Notes: generated by a model not told the origin, from the sequence alone. Shown: positions 23,005 to 33,276, numbered from the stretch's first letter. The stretch: DNA of 64,000 bases from an uncultured Bacteroides sp. (GCA_902492205.1 CABUKU010000007.1:62001-126000), one strand, 5' to 3'. Numbers and translations: made by a program.

Positions 23005-24948
23005 ATGATTTCAGTAGAAAGTTTGCATATAGAGTTCGGAGCAACTCCTTTGTTTGAAGATGTTACGTATGTAATAAATAAGAAAGACCGCATCGCTCTT
23101 GTTGGAAAGAATGGTGCGGGTAAGTCTACCATGTTGAAGATATTGGCGGGAATACAAACGCCCACTTCCGGTAATGTAGCTATACCCAAGGATATAACTA
23201 TCGGATATTTGCCGCAGGTGATGATCTTAAGTGATGAACGTACGGTAATGGAAGAAGCTGAGCTGGCTTTTGAACATATCTTTGAACTTCAGGCAAATCT
23301 GGAGAAAATGAATCAGGAACTTGCAGACCGTACAGATTACGATTCTGAAAGTTATCATAAACTGATTGACCGTTTTACGCATGACAACGAACGCTTTCTG
23401 ATGATGGGTGGAACTAATTTCCATGCAGAGATAGAGCGTACCTTGATGGGGCTCGGATTTTCACGTGACGATTTTAATCGTTCGACATCAGAATTCAGCG
23501 GTGGTTGGCGCATGCGTATCGAGCTTGCCAAACTGTTGCTTCGTCGTCCGGATGTGCTTTTATTGGATGAGCCTACTAACCACCTTGATATTGAATCCAT
23601 CCAATGGTTGGAGAATTTCTTGGCTACCCGCGCCAATGCAGTCGTATTGGTGTCTCACGACCGTGCTTTTATTAACAATGTAACTACGCGAACCATAGAA
23701 ATTACCTGTGGACGGATATATGACTACAAAGTTTCTTACGATGAATTTGTGAAACTACGCAAGGAACGTCGTGAGCAACAACTTCGTGCATACGAGAATC
23801 AACAGAAAGAAATACAGGATACGGAAGATTTCATTGAACGTTTTCGCTATAAAGCTACTAAGGCTGTGCAGGTGCAGAGCCGCATTAAGCAGTTAGAGAA
23901 GATTGAACGTATAGAAGTGGATGAAGAAGATAATTCAGCTCTGCATCTTAAATTTCCTCCGGCTCCGCGCTCGGGTAATTATCCGGTTATATGCGAGGAC
24001 GTAAAGAAAGCATATGGCGGTCATGTAGTTTTCCACAATGTGAACCTGACTATCAACAGAGGTGAGAAAGTGGCTTTTGTTGGGAAGAACGGAGAAGGAA
24101 AGTCTACTTTGGTGAAGTGCATCATGGATGAAATAGACTTTGAAGGTAAGTTGACTCTCGGCCATAATGTGATGATTGGCTATTTTGCGCAGAATCAGGC
24201 TCAGATGCTGGATGAAAGCAGAACGGTTTTTGATACGATTGATTATGTAGCGAAAGGAGATATACGAACTAAGATACGTGATATACTCGGAGCTTTCATG
24301 TTTGGCGGTGAGGCTTCCGATAAAAAAGTAAAAGTACTTTCAGGTGGTGAACGAACCCGTTTGGCAATGATTAAGTTGCTTCTTGAGCCTGTCAATTTAT
24401 TAATTCTCGATGAGCCCACCAATCATTTGGACATGCGTTCCAAAGATGTGTTGAAGGATGCAATCCGTGATTTTGACGGAACTGTAATCATTGTTTCGCA
24501 TGACCGCGAGTTTTTAGATGGATTGGTGACTAAAGTATATGAGTTTGGGGGTGGATTGGTGAAAGAGCATTTAGGCGGTATCTATGATTTCTTGCAGAAG
24601 AAGAAACTGGATAACTTAAATGAGTTGCAATTATCTGCTTCTCCTACTTCTGTAAATGCTTCCGTTAACAATGAACCGGAACAGGTATCAGAGAGTAAAC
24701 TTTCTTACGAAGCCCAAAAGGAATTGAATAAGAAACTGCGGAAACTTGAAAAACAGGTGGCCGACTGTGAGAAGAAGATAGAAGAACTGGAAGGAAAGGT
24801 AGCGGTAGTAGAAGAGAAGATGGCTACTCCTGAGGGGGCATCGGATATGAAGCTATATGAAGAACATCAAAGTTTGAAGAAGGAACTGGATGTTGTTGTT
24901 GATGAATGGGAAAATGCTTCTCTGGAATTGGAAGAGGCAAAAGGATAA
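23005..24948 (+). CDS. ABC-F family ATPase (Uup/EttA-like)
   Basis: Soluble protein of 647 residues with two ABC cassettes and no membrane part. Walker A motifs are GKNGAGKS near residue 35 and GKNGEGKS near residue 361; both signature and Walker B motifs are present (EFSGGWRMR, LLLDEPTNHLD; LSGGERTR, LILDEPTNHLD). The inter-domain linker contains the charged arm typical of ABC-F proteins (RYKATKAVQVQSRIKQLEK). A C-terminal coiled coil of about 90 residues follows, as in Uup. ABC-F proteins act on ribosomes or DNA intermediates; the exact subfamily is not settled here. Confidence 0.93.
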   Translation: MISVESLHIEFGATPLFEDVTYVINKKDRIALVGKNGAGKSTMLKILAGIQTPTSGNVAIPKDITIGYLPQVMILSDERTVMEEAELAFEHIFELQANLEKMNQELADRTDYDSESYHKLIDRFTHDNERFLMMGGTNFHAEIERTLMGLGFSRDDFNRSTSEFSGGWRMRIELAKLLLRRPDVLLLDEPTNHLDIESIQWLENFLATRANAVVLVSHDRAFINNVTTRTIEITCGRIYDYKVSYDEFVKLRKERREQQLRAYENQQKEIQDTEDFIERFRYKATKAVQVQSRIKQLEKIERIEVDEEDNSALHLKFPPAPRSGNYPVICEDVKKAYGGHVVFHNVNLTINRGEKVAFVGKNGEGKSTLVKCIMDEIDFEGKLTLGHNVMIGYFAQNQAQMLDESRTVFDTIDYVAKGDIRTKIRDILGAFMFGGEASDKKVKVLSGGERTRLAMIKLLLEPVNLLILDEPTNHLDMRSKDVLKDAIRDFDGTVIIVSHDREFLDGLVTKVYEFGGGLVKEHLGGIYDFLQKKKLDNLNELQLSASPTSVNASVNNEPEQVSESKLSYEAQKELNKKLRKLEKQVADCEKKIEELEGKVAVVEEKMATPEGASDMKLYEEHQSLKKELDVVVDEWENASLELEEAKG

Positions 24949-25035
24949 ATAAAAAGAACAGGGAGTTGTGATTAATTAAAATAAGTAACGACCTATAAAT
25001 CACGTAAAGATAAAACTATCTAATTTATATGATAT

Positions 25036-27072
25036 ATGAAAGTAAAACATTATTTACCATTAATGGCTCTTGCAGTTATGGCAGCAGGTTGTAACAGTAA
25101 GAAAGAAGTTGCAATGACGGCAGGTATTGATCTTGCTAACATGGACACTACTGCCCTTCCGGGAACAGATTTCTATCAGTATGCATGTGGCGGATGGATG
25201 CAAACGCATCCTTTGACTGATGAATATTCACGTTTCGGTTCGTTTGATATGTTGGCGGAAAATAACCGTGAGCAGTTAAAGGGATTGATTACAGAACTGG
25301 CTGCTGCTAAGAATGAAGATGGCTCGATAGCACAAAAAATCGGTGATCTTTATAACATGGCAATGGATAGCGTTAAGCTCAATGCCGATGGAGTTGCTCC
25401 TATTAAAGCCGAGTTGGAGATGCTTGCTGCCGTAAAAGATAAGGCTGAGATCAGCAAGTTAATGGCTGAATTGAACCGTAAAGGATTAGGGGTTTATTTC
25501 CAGACTTATATCGGCGCTGATATTATGGATAGCAAGAGCAATCTTGTTCAGACTTATCAAGGTGGCATCAGTTTGGGAGAGAAAGAATATTATATTGACG
25601 ATGATGCTCACACAAAAGAAATTCGTGATAAGTATAAAGAACATATTGTGAAGATGTTCGAACTTGCAGGTTTCCCTGAAGCAGAAGCTAAAAAGAAAAT
25701 GGAAGCTGTGATGAATATCGAAACACGCATAGCAAAAGCTTCTTTCAGTGCGGTTGAACAACGTGATCCCCAAGCTAACTATCACAAAATGACTTTGGAC
25801 GAGCTGAAAAAGCAGATTCCGGGAATCAACTGGGATGAATATTTTGCGGCGCAAGGTTTGAAAGATGTGAAAGATTTAAGCATTTCTCAAGTTGAGCCGA
25901 TCAAAGAAGTAGAAAAGATTATCAATACAGTTCCGGTGGAAGATCAGATTGCATATATGCAATGGAAATTGTTGGATTCATCGGCAAACTATTTGAGTGA
26001 TGAGTTTGTGGCTCAGAGTTTTGATTTCTATGGAAAAGTTCTTTCGGGAAAGAAAGAACAAAAACCACGCTGGAAGCGTGCTGTTGGCGTAGTAGATGGC
26101 TCTATGGGTGAGGCATTGGGACAAATGTATGTGAAGAAATACTTCCCGCCTGCAGCTAAAGAACGTATGGTTCAATTAGTAAAGAACTTACAGACAGCTT
26201 TGGGAGAACGTATCCAAAACCTTGAATGGATGAGCGACACTACTAAAGTGAAAGCCCAGGAGAAATTGAGCACTTTCTATGTAAAGGTAGGTTATCCCGA
26301 TAAATGGAGAGATTACACAGGATTGAAAATTGACAATAAGGATTCTTATTGGGCAAATGTAGAGCGCGTTAATGAGTTCGATTATGATTATATGATATCT
26401 AAAGCCGGCAAACCGGTTGATAAGGATGAATGGGGAATGACTCCTCAAACTGTTAATGCTTATTATAATCCGACAACGAATGAAATTTGTTTCCCGGCCG
26501 GAATTCTTCAATATCCGTTCTTTGACATGAATGCAGATGATGCTTTTAATTATGGAGCTATCGGTGTAGTTATCGGACATGAAATGACTCACGGCTTTGA
26601 TGACCAGGGACGTCAGTTTGATAAAGACGGTAATTTGAAAGACTGGTGGACTCCGGGTGATGCAGAACGTTTCAAAGAACGTGCCCAGGTTATGGTTAAC
26701 TTCTTCGACAGCATCAAAGTTCTTCCTGATTTGAATGCCAATGGTTCCTTGACATTAGGAGAAAACATCGCCGATCACGGTGGTTTGCAGGTTTCTTTCC
26801 AAGCATTTAAGAATGCAACAAAAGATGCTCCTTTGGGAGAAGTTGACGGATTTACTCCGGAACAACGTTTCTTCCTTGCTTATGCAGGTGTATGGGCAGG
26901 TAATATTCGTGATGAACAGATTCGTGTATATACCAAGTCGGATCCTCACTCTTTGGGAAAATGGCGTGTAGATGGTGCACTTCCACAGATTGGTGCATGG
27001 TATGAAGCATTTAATGTTACCGAAGAAGATCCGATGTTTATCCCGGCGGATAAGCGAGTTTCTATCTGGTAA
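25036..27072 (+). CDS. pepO: M13-family metallopeptidase lipoprotein (PepO/neprilysin-like)
   Basis: A 678-residue zinc peptidase. The N-terminus (LAVMAAGC) is a lipoprotein signal with the lipid-carrying cysteine, so it sits on a membrane facing the periplasm or outside. The catalytic HEMTH is at 515-519, the third zinc ligand is Glu576 in ENIADHGG, and NAYYNPTTNEICFPAGIL lies upstream, all as in neprilysin-type enzymes. It ends in a short C-terminal motif (VSIW) where the family usually has a CxVW-like end. Single-gene unit with its own terminator. Confidence 0.95.
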   Translation: MKVKHYLPLMALAVMAAGCNSKKEVAMTAGIDLANMDTTALPGTDFYQYACGGWMQTHPLTDEYSRFGSFDMLAENNREQLKGLITELAAAKNEDGSIAQKIGDLYNMAMDSVKLNADGVAPIKAELEMLAAVKDKAEISKLMAELNRKGLGVYFQTYIGADIMDSKSNLVQTYQGGISLGEKEYYIDDDAHTKEIRDKYKEHIVKMFELAGFPEAEAKKKMEAVMNIETRIAKASFSAVEQRDPQANYHKMTLDELKKQIPGINWDEYFAAQGLKDVKDLSISQVEPIKEVEKIINTVPVEDQIAYMQWKLLDSSANYLSDEFVAQSFDFYGKVLSGKKEQKPRWKRAVGVVDGSMGEALGQMYVKKYFPPAAKERMVQLVKNLQTALGERIQNLEWMSDTTKVKAQEKLSTFYVKVGYPDKWRDYTGLKIDNKDSYWANVERVNEFDYDYMISKAGKPVDKDEWGMTPQTVNAYYNPTTNEICFPAGILQYPFFDMNADDAFNYGAIGVVIGHEMTHGFDDQGRQFDKDGNLKDWWTPGDAERFKERAQVMVNFFDSIKVLPDLNANGSLTLGENIADHGGLQVSFQAFKNATKDAPLGEVDGFTPEQRFFLAYAGVWAGNIRDEQIRVYTKSDPHSLGKWRVDGALPQIGAWYEAFNVTEEDPMFIPADKRVSIW

Positions 27073-27091
27073 AATTATATTTGTTACAATA

Positions 27092-27124
27092 AAGGTGGTA
27101 AGGACATTTCTTACCGCCTTTTTT
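27092..27124 (+). terminator. Terminator of the M13 peptidase gene
   Basis: An 11-base stem (27092-27102 with 27110-27120) and T-run, 20 bases after the stop codon. Confidence 0.85.
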
Positions 27125-27126
27125 AT

Positions 27127-27214
27127 GTAGGGACGTTTCAGTATAAACGTAAGGACGTTTTGCTTGAAACGTCCCTACGTTTTGTGAAAAACGTCCTTAT
27201 GTTTTTTTACCTTT
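27127..27214. repeat. 22-base periodic array (locus D, about 4 units)
   Basis: Units start at 27127, 27149, 27171 and 27193. The first two read GTA(G/A)GGACGTTT..., the last two are in inverse complement style (GTCC(C/T)TA...), each ending in a run of A and C. It lies directly after the peptidase terminator and before the next promoter. Confidence 0.85.
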
Positions 27215-27220
27215 TTCGTT

Positions 27221-27251
27221 TTTGTTTATTTGTATGAAAGAAGTATCTTTG
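27221..27251 (+). promoter_or_regulatory. Promoter of the metal-efflux operon
   Basis: TTTG (27221-27224), 19 bases, TATCTTTG (27244-27251). The start would be near 27258, leaving a leader of about ten bases before ATG 27267. Confidence 0.75.
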
Positions 27252-27266
27252 CAACTTGATTAAATA

Positions 27267-27668
27267 ATGATGAGGCAAAAACGTTTTATATCATACTTCC
27301 TTATGTTGGTTAGCATTGTTATGCTGACCGCCTCTACTTTGCCCCATCATCATCATTATGGCAAAATATGTATGCAACATGATTTGACTGAAGATACATC
27401 TTGTACTTCTTCTTCACAGAAGCAAAATAAAGGTACTTCGTGTAAAGTGTGTTGCGTTACTAATTTTAAATGTTCTGTTCCCGATAATCAAAATCATGTA
27501 CAGCCTTGTTTTGCTCATGTGGTAACTCTTTTCACAGAGGCAATCATCAATGAATTTTTTACTCCCGAAGAACAAACACATCAATATAGTTCCTATTATT
27601 TCGAGTCACTTCATAGTACTCGCATTACCCATTCCATAGGGTTAAGAGCCCCTCCTTTTTCGGCATAA
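27267..27668 (+). CDS. Small His/Cys-rich exported protein (DUF6769-like)
   Basis: 133 residues with a hydrophobic N-terminal segment (residues 8-23) that is a likely signal or anchor, directly followed by HHHHYGKICMQHD and a cysteine cluster (CKVCCVTNFKC). The rest is polar and without known motif. Its place as first gene of a heavy-metal efflux operon and its His/Cys clusters suggest periplasmic metal binding. Proteins of this form occur before RND metal pumps in Bacteroidetes; I know no tested function. Confidence 0.7.
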   Translation: MMRQKRFISYFLMLVSIVMLTASTLPHHHHYGKICMQHDLTEDTSCTSSSQKQNKGTSCKVCCVTNFKCSVPDNQNHVQPCFAHVVTLFTEAIINEFFTPEEQTHQYSSYYFESLHSTRITHSIGLRAPPFSA

Positions 27669-27772
27669 TATTTATACCTGATAGTAGCATAAACTATTGG
27701 GGGAGACAAAGTTGCAATTTGGTTGCAGCTTGATACATTTATTTTTGTCGAAAATATTATTCCAGTATTACA

Positions 27773-28996
27773 ATGAAGAAATTATATTTATTAGGTGCAT
27801 TCTTTTGCACTCTTTTGCTCGCATCATGCGGAGGAAAAAAAGATCATAACCATGACCATGAACATGGCACCGAATGCTCAGAACACGATCATGAAGGACA
27901 CGATCACGGGAGCGAAGGACATAACCACGAAGGTGAAGACCATGACCATGAGCATGAAGCCGAAGCAACCCATTCCGACGAAATTATTTTTCCGCAGGCT
28001 AAAGCTGAGGCTGCCGGTGTAACAGTGGAAACCATTCAGCCTAAAACTTTTCATCAAATTATTAAAACCAGTGGACAGGTGCTTGCCGCACAGGGTGATG
28101 AAACGGTTGTAGTTGCTACTGTTTCGGGAGTCGTTTCATTTAAATCTCCGGTAACGGATGGTATGGCTATTCGTCAGGGAGCACAATTGTTAGTTCTTTC
28201 TTCAAAGGATATGATAGATGGCAATCCGGTGCAGCGTGCTAAGGTAGCTTATGAGATAGCCAAGAAAGAATATGAACGCGCCCAAGGATTGTTGGAAAGC
28301 AAAATCGTTTCAGAGAAAGATTTTAATCAGATAAAGCAAAGTTATGAAAATGCCCGTATCAGCTATGAGGCTGTTGCCAAGAATCAAACTGCAGGAGGAC
28401 AGGTAATAACTTCTCCTATGAGTGGCTTTATCAAGAGTTGTTTGGTTAGTGAAGGCGATTATGTGCAAGTGGGGCAACCTTTGGTCAGCATCACGCAAAA
28501 CAGACGTTTGTTCCTCCGTGCCGATGTTTCAGAAAAATATTATGGTTATTTGAAGAATATCACAACGGCTAACTTCAAAACTCCTTATGATGATAAGGTT
28601 TATGAGTTGCCGGAGTTAAAGGGGCGTTTGTTATCCTTTGGAAAAGCATCGGGCGCAGCTTCATTCTTTGTTCCGGTGACTTTCGAGTTTGATAATCGGG
28701 GAGATGTCATTCCCGGTTCCTACGTTGAAGTTTATCTTTTGTCTTCTCCCATGAACAATGTTCTGGCTTTGCCTCATGCGGCATTGACCGAAGAACAAGG
28801 CTTGTTCTTTGTTTATATTCAGGTAGATGAAGAAGGATACAAGAAACAAGAAGTTACTTTAGGTGCAGACAGTGGTAAGGAAGTACAGATTCTTACAGGT
28901 TTGAATCCGGGTGACAGGGTTGTTACCAAAGGTGCTTATCAGGTGAAACTGGCATCGGCAAGTAATGCAATTCCGGCACATAGTCACGAACATTAA
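27773..28996 (+). CDS. RND efflux periplasmic adaptor (CusB/CzcB-like)
   Basis: 407-residue membrane fusion protein linking the inner-membrane pump to the outer-membrane channel. LLLASCGG is a lipoprotein signal. Residues 23-65 are an exceptionally His/Asp/Glu-rich linker (HNHDHEHG, HDHEGHDHGS, HNHEGEDHDHEH) that should bind metal ions. The barrel-sandwich hybrid and alpha hairpin (YEIAKKEYERAQGLLESKIVSEKDF) follow, then the beta-barrel and membrane-proximal domains. The gene order with the pump and channel is typical. Confidence 0.94.
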   Translation: MKKLYLLGAFFCTLLLASCGGKKDHNHDHEHGTECSEHDHEGHDHGSEGHNHEGEDHDHEHEAEATHSDEIIFPQAKAEAAGVTVETIQPKTFHQIIKTSGQVLAAQGDETVVVATVSGVVSFKSPVTDGMAIRQGAQLLVLSSKDMIDGNPVQRAKVAYEIAKKEYERAQGLLESKIVSEKDFNQIKQSYENARISYEAVAKNQTAGGQVITSPMSGFIKSCLVSEGDYVQVGQPLVSITQNRRLFLRADVSEKYYGYLKNITTANFKTPYDDKVYELPELKGRLLSFGKASGAASFFVPVTFEFDNRGDVIPGSYVEVYLLSSPMNNVLALPHAALTEEQGLFFVYIQVDEEGYKKQEVTLGADSGKEVQILTGLNPGDRVVTKGAYQVKLASASNAIPAHSHEH

Positions 28997-29008
28997 TCCT
29001 GTTGCTTT

Positions 29009-32000
29009 ATGCTGAATAAAATAATAAGATATTCGCTGCAAAACCGTTTGGTGATACTGTTTGCAGCAGTCCTGCTTTTGGTGGCGGGAACGTATACGGC
29101 AATGCATACCGATGTGGATGTATTTCCCGACTTGAATGCGCCTACCGTGGTTGTTATGACCGAAGCGAACGGCATGGCTCCCGAAGAAGTGGAGCGTTTG
29201 GTTACTTTTCCGGTGGAAACAGCTTTGAATGGTGCTACAAATGTCCGTCGTGTCCGTTCTTCTTCAACAACAGGTTTCTCTGTTGTGTGGGTGGAATTTG
29301 ATTGGGATACGGATATTTATCTTGCCCGTCAGATCGTTTCAGAAAAATTGTCGGTTGTGGGTGAGGCGCTTCCTTCCAATGTCGGTAAGCCGACCTTAGG
29401 TCCTCAGTCTTCTATTCTTGGTGAATTGCTGATTATCGGATTGACTTCCGACAGTACCTCTATGCAGGATTTGCGTACATTGGCAGATTGGACGATTCGT
29501 CCACGCCTGCTTTCTACCGGAGGTGTAGCCCAGGTTGCTGTTATTGGCGGAGATATAAAAGAGTACCAGATACAACTTGATCCTGCACGAATGAAGCATT
29601 ATGGTGTTTCGGTGGATGAAGTCATGACCGTTACTCGTAACATGAATCAGAATGCCAATGGTGGGGTGATTTATGAGTATGGGAATGAATATATTGTTCG
29701 TGGAGTTTTGTCAACGGATGATGTGAATGAGTTGGCGAAAGGCGTAGTTAAGGTGGTAAACGGTGTGCCTGTTCTTTTGGAGAACATTGCGGATGTGCAA
29801 GTAGGCAATAAAGAACCGAAGTTGGGAACAGCATCGGAAAAAGGAAAGCCTGCCGTATTGATTACCGTTACCAAGCAACCGAATACAAGCACAATAGACC
29901 TGACAGAGAAACTTGATGCATCGGTTGCCGATTTAATGAAGAACTTGCCTGCCGATGTAAAAGTATCGACAGACATATTCCGTCAAAGCCGTTTCATTGA
30001 GAACTCTATCGGTAATGTGAAGAAGTCTTTGTACGAAGGCTCCATTTTCGTTATCATTGTGTTGTTCTTATTCCTTGCCAATGTGAGAACAACTGTTATC
30101 TCATTGATAACATTACCCCTTTCTTTGTTGGTATCTATCCTTACACTCCATTATATGGGGCTGACGATTAATACCATGAGCTTGGGTGGCATGGCGATAG
30201 CCATCGGTTCATTGGTAGATGATGCCATTGTGGATGTGGAGAATGTGTATAAGCATATCCGGGAAAACAGGATGAAACCTGAAAGTGAACGGCAGAGTGT
30301 GATTGAAGTGGTATTTAATGCTTCCAAGGAAGTACGTATGCCGATCTTGAATTCTACATTGATTATTGTTGTGAGCTTCGTCCCGCTTTTCTTCCTTACC
30401 GGAATGGAAGGCCGTATGCTCGTTCCACTGGGCATTTCGTTTATCGTGGCTTTGTTTGCCTCCACTGTTGTGGCTTTGACTTTGACTCCCGTATTGTGCA
30501 GTTACCTTCTTGGCAAAACAAAAGGTGACGGTATTCCCAAAGAAGCGTTTGTTGCTGTTTGGTTGAAGAAAGTGTACGGACGTATGTTGGAGTGGGCGCT
30601 GCATCATAAACGTGTGGTACTTGGTTCAACCATTGGCCTGTTTGTTGTTGCATTATGCTTCTTCTTTACTTTGGGACGTAGCTTCTTGCCGTCTTTCAAC
30701 GAAGGTTCGTTTACTATCAATGTAAGTAGCTTGCCGGGTATTTCTTTGGAAGAATCGGACAAAATAGGACATCGTGCCGAGGAACTGTTAATGAGTATTC
30801 CTGAGATTCAAACCGTTGCCCGCAAAACCGGACGTGCCGAGCTTGATGAACATGCTTTAGGTGTGAATGTTTCCGAAATTGAAGCGCCGTTCGAGCTGAA
30901 AGATCGTTCCAGAGAAGAATTGGTAGCCGATGTCCGTACTAAACTATCTACCATATCGGGTGCAAACATTGAAATAGGTCAGCCTATCTCTCACCGTATA
31001 GATGCCATGCTTTCCGGTACGAAAGCTAACATTGCCATTAAGCTGTTTGGTGACGATTTGAATAAAATGTTCTCTCTGGGTAATCAGATAAAAGATGCAA
31101 TCAGTGGAGTGGAAGGAGTTGCCGACCTTAATGTGGAACAGCAAATTGAGCGTCCGCAGTTAAAAATATCTCCTAAGCGCGAGATACTTGCCAAGTATGG
31201 AATTACTTTACCTCAGTTCTCCGAATTTGTAAATGTAAACATGTCGGGAGAAGTGGTGTCACAGGTTTATGAAGGAAGTAAGACATTTGATTTGGTGGTT
31301 CGTGCCAAAGACGACAGCCGTGACCAAATGGAAAAGGTTCGTAACCTGATGATTGATACATCCGACGGAAAGAAAGTTCCATTGAGTTATGTAGCCGATG
31401 TTAAGTCTGCAATGGGGCCGAACACTATCAGCCGTGAGAATGTGAAACGTAAGATTGTTATTTCTGCCAACACTTCAGGCCGCGACCTGCGTGGTGTGGT
31501 AAATGATATTCAGAAACAAATAGATGAAAAAATTAGTCTGCCCGAAGGCTATCATGTGGAATATGGCGGTCAGTTCGAAAGCGAACAGGCAGCTTCACGA
31601 ACTTTGATGCTAACTTCTATTATGTCCATTGTTGTTATCTTCCTGTTGTTATTCAATGAATTCAGAAGTGTGAAACAAAGTGCAGTCATTTTGCTAAATC
31701 TTCCGTTGGCGTTGATCGGTGGTGTGTTTGCGTTGCTCATAACTACGGGGGAAATAAGTATCCCTGCCATTATCGGATTTATTTCTTTGTTTGGTATTGC
31801 AACCCGTAATGGTATGTTGCTTATATCTCATTACAATACTTTGCGTGAGCAGGGGATGGGCTTGCACGAAAGTATCATTCGTGGTTCTTTAGACCGTCTG
31901 AATCCTATTCTTATGACAGCACTTTCTTCTGCATTGGCGTTGATTCCATTAGCATTGGGTGGCGATTTGCCGGGTAATGAGATACAGAGCCCGATGGCAA

Positions 32001-32101
32001 AAGTTATTTTGGGTGGATTATTAACTTCCACTTTCCTGAACGGATTCATTATTCCGATTGTTTATTTATTAATGAACAAAACAAAAGAAGCAAAAGCATG
32101 A
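29009..32101 (+). CDS. Heavy-metal RND efflux pump (CusA/CzcA family)
   Basis: 1030-residue inner-membrane proton antiporter of the HME-RND group with twelve predicted membrane segments. The N-terminus (YSLQNRLVILFAAVLLLVAG) and the segment GGMAIAIGSLVDDAIVDVENV, with the acidic residues of proton relay in the fourth membrane helix, identify the group. Two large periplasmic loops are complete. The metal (Cu/Ag or Zn/Co/Ni/Cd) is not decided. The start lies 12 bases after the adaptor and the end overlaps the channel gene by four bases. Confidence 0.95.
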   Translation: MLNKIIRYSLQNRLVILFAAVLLLVAGTYTAMHTDVDVFPDLNAPTVVVMTEANGMAPEEVERLVTFPVETALNGATNVRRVRSSSTTGFSVVWVEFDWDTDIYLARQIVSEKLSVVGEALPSNVGKPTLGPQSSILGELLIIGLTSDSTSMQDLRTLADWTIRPRLLSTGGVAQVAVIGGDIKEYQIQLDPARMKHYGVSVDEVMTVTRNMNQNANGGVIYEYGNEYIVRGVLSTDDVNELAKGVVKVVNGVPVLLENIADVQVGNKEPKLGTASEKGKPAVLITVTKQPNTSTIDLTEKLDASVADLMKNLPADVKVSTDIFRQSRFIENSIGNVKKSLYEGSIFVIIVLFLFLANVRTTVISLITLPLSLLVSILTLHYMGLTINTMSLGGMAIAIGSLVDDAIVDVENVYKHIRENRMKPESERQSVIEVVFNASKEVRMPILNSTLIIVVSFVPLFFLTGMEGRMLVPLGISFIVALFASTVVALTLTPVLCSYLLGKTKGDGIPKEAFVAVWLKKVYGRMLEWALHHKRVVLGSTIGLFVVALCFFFTLGRSFLPSFNEGSFTINVSSLPGISLEESDKIGHRAEELLMSIPEIQTVARKTGRAELDEHALGVNVSEIEAPFELKDRSREELVADVRTKLSTISGANIEIGQPISHRIDAMLSGTKANIAIKLFGDDLNKMFSLGNQIKDAISGVEGVADLNVEQQIERPQLKISPKREILAKYGITLPQFSEFVNVNMSGEVVSQVYEGSKTFDLVVRAKDDSRDQMEKVRNLMIDTSDGKKVPLSYVADVKSAMGPNTISRENVKRKIVISANTSGRDLRGVVNDIQKQIDEKISLPEGYHVEYGGQFESEQAASRTLMLTSIMSIVVIFLLLFNEFRSVKQSAVILLNLPLALIGGVFALLITTGEISIPAIIGFISLFGIATRNGMLLISHYNTLREQGMGLHESIIRGSLDRLNPILMTALSSALALIPLALGGDLPGNEIQSPMAKVILGGLLTSTFLNGFIIPIVYLLMNKTKEAKA

Positions 32102-33276
32102 AAAGAAATATCATATTAGCAGCAATGCTTTGTGTGCTTGTGGGCGCAAAGGCGCAAGTATCGGGCATAGAAAGGGTGCTTAAAAACATTGAGGAGAATA
32201 ATAAGGAACTCCGGGCAAACGAGCATCTTACCGTTTCCAAGAAGTTGGAAGCAAAGACGGACAATAACTTGCCCGATCCGTCTATCAGTTACAGTTATCA
32301 GTTCGGGCATCCTCAGGAATTGGGGAAAAGCGGTGAATTGACCGTAACACAAGGCTTTGACTTTCCCACAGTATATGGAAGCCGCAATCAATTGAATAAA
32401 CTGAAGGCAACATCTTTTGATTATCAATATGATGCATTCCGCCAACAACTGTTATTGACAGCCAAAGAGGCTTGTATTGATTTGATTCAATTGAACAAGC
32501 AAAAAGCTTTGATTGATGAACGTTTGAAGAATGCGGAAGCACTATCCGAGGTATATGCCCGCCGTCTTGCAACAGGCGATGCCAATGCACTTGAAACGAA
32601 CAAGATTAACTTGGAGTTGATGAATGTCAAGACAGAAGCGACGATGAATGAAGCGGCTCGTCAATCGAAGTTGCAGGAACTCATAGCCATGAACGGCAAC
32701 ATTCCTTTGGAACTTAACGATATTGAATATTCTCCGGTAGAGGAGCTTACGGGTTTTGAGCAATTGAAACAGGAAGTTCTGCCGTCGGACATTACTCTCC
32801 GCTCATTGAATAGTGAGAGTGCTGTGGCAAAGAAACAAATCTCAGTGAATAAATCCGGTTGGTTGCCTAAGTTGGAATTGGGTTATCGTCGCAACACCGG
32901 TGAGGGAGAGCAGTTCAATGGCTTTGTCGTTGGAGTTTCCGTTCCTTTGTTCGAGAATAAAAATAAGGTGAAAGCTGCTAAGGCACAATCTTTATATGCA
33001 GACTTGCAGAAAGCGGGTTCTGAAGAAAAAGCGGAATCCGTGTTATATGGTTTGTATAAGGAAGCCGAAACCTTGCGAACTGCAATGAAAGATTATAATA
33101 AGGCATTGGAAGGAAGTGATATGAAGTTGCTTCGCCAAGCTCTCGATGCCCGTCAGATTTCTTTGATTGAGTATTTCACTGAAATATCGGTTATCTATCA
33201 AAGCCATCAAAGCTTTATGGAACTGGAGAACCGTTATTATAAGGTAATGGCGCAGATATTTAAGAATAAACTCTAG
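32098..33276 (+). CDS. TolC-family outer-membrane efflux channel (CusC/CzcC-like)
   Basis: 392 residues with an N-terminal signal peptide (IILAAMLCVLVGAKA) and two long helical repeats of the outer-membrane efflux protein family (LPDPSISYSYQFGHPQELG, GWLPKLELGYRRNTGEGE). It overlaps the pump gene as ATGA, so it is translated in coupling with it. Third component of the tripartite pump. The operon appears to end here. Confidence 0.92.
   Translation: MKRNIILAAMLCVLVGAKAQVSGIERVLKNIEENNKELRANEHLTVSKKLEAKTDNNLPDPSISYSYQFGHPQELGKSGELTVTQGFDFPTVYGSRNQLNKLKATSFDYQYDAFRQQLLLTAKEACIDLIQLNKQKALIDERLKNAEALSEVYARRLATGDANALETNKINLELMNVKTEATMNEAARQSKLQELIAMNGNIPLELNDIEYSPVEELTGFEQLKQEVLPSDITLRSLNSESAVAKKQISVNKSGWLPKLELGYRRNTGEGEQFNGFVVGVSVPLFENKNKVKAAKAQSLYADLQKAGSEEKAESVLYGLYKEAETLRTAMKDYNKALEGSDMKLLRQALDARQISLIEYFTEISVIYQSHQSFMELENRYYKVMAQIFKNKL

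Noticed and set aside
23005..24948. Possibility that the ABC-F protein is a ribosome-protection resistance determinant.
   Set aside because: The long C-terminal coiled coil and core-like composition fit a housekeeping Uup-like protein better; nothing in the context points to resistance.
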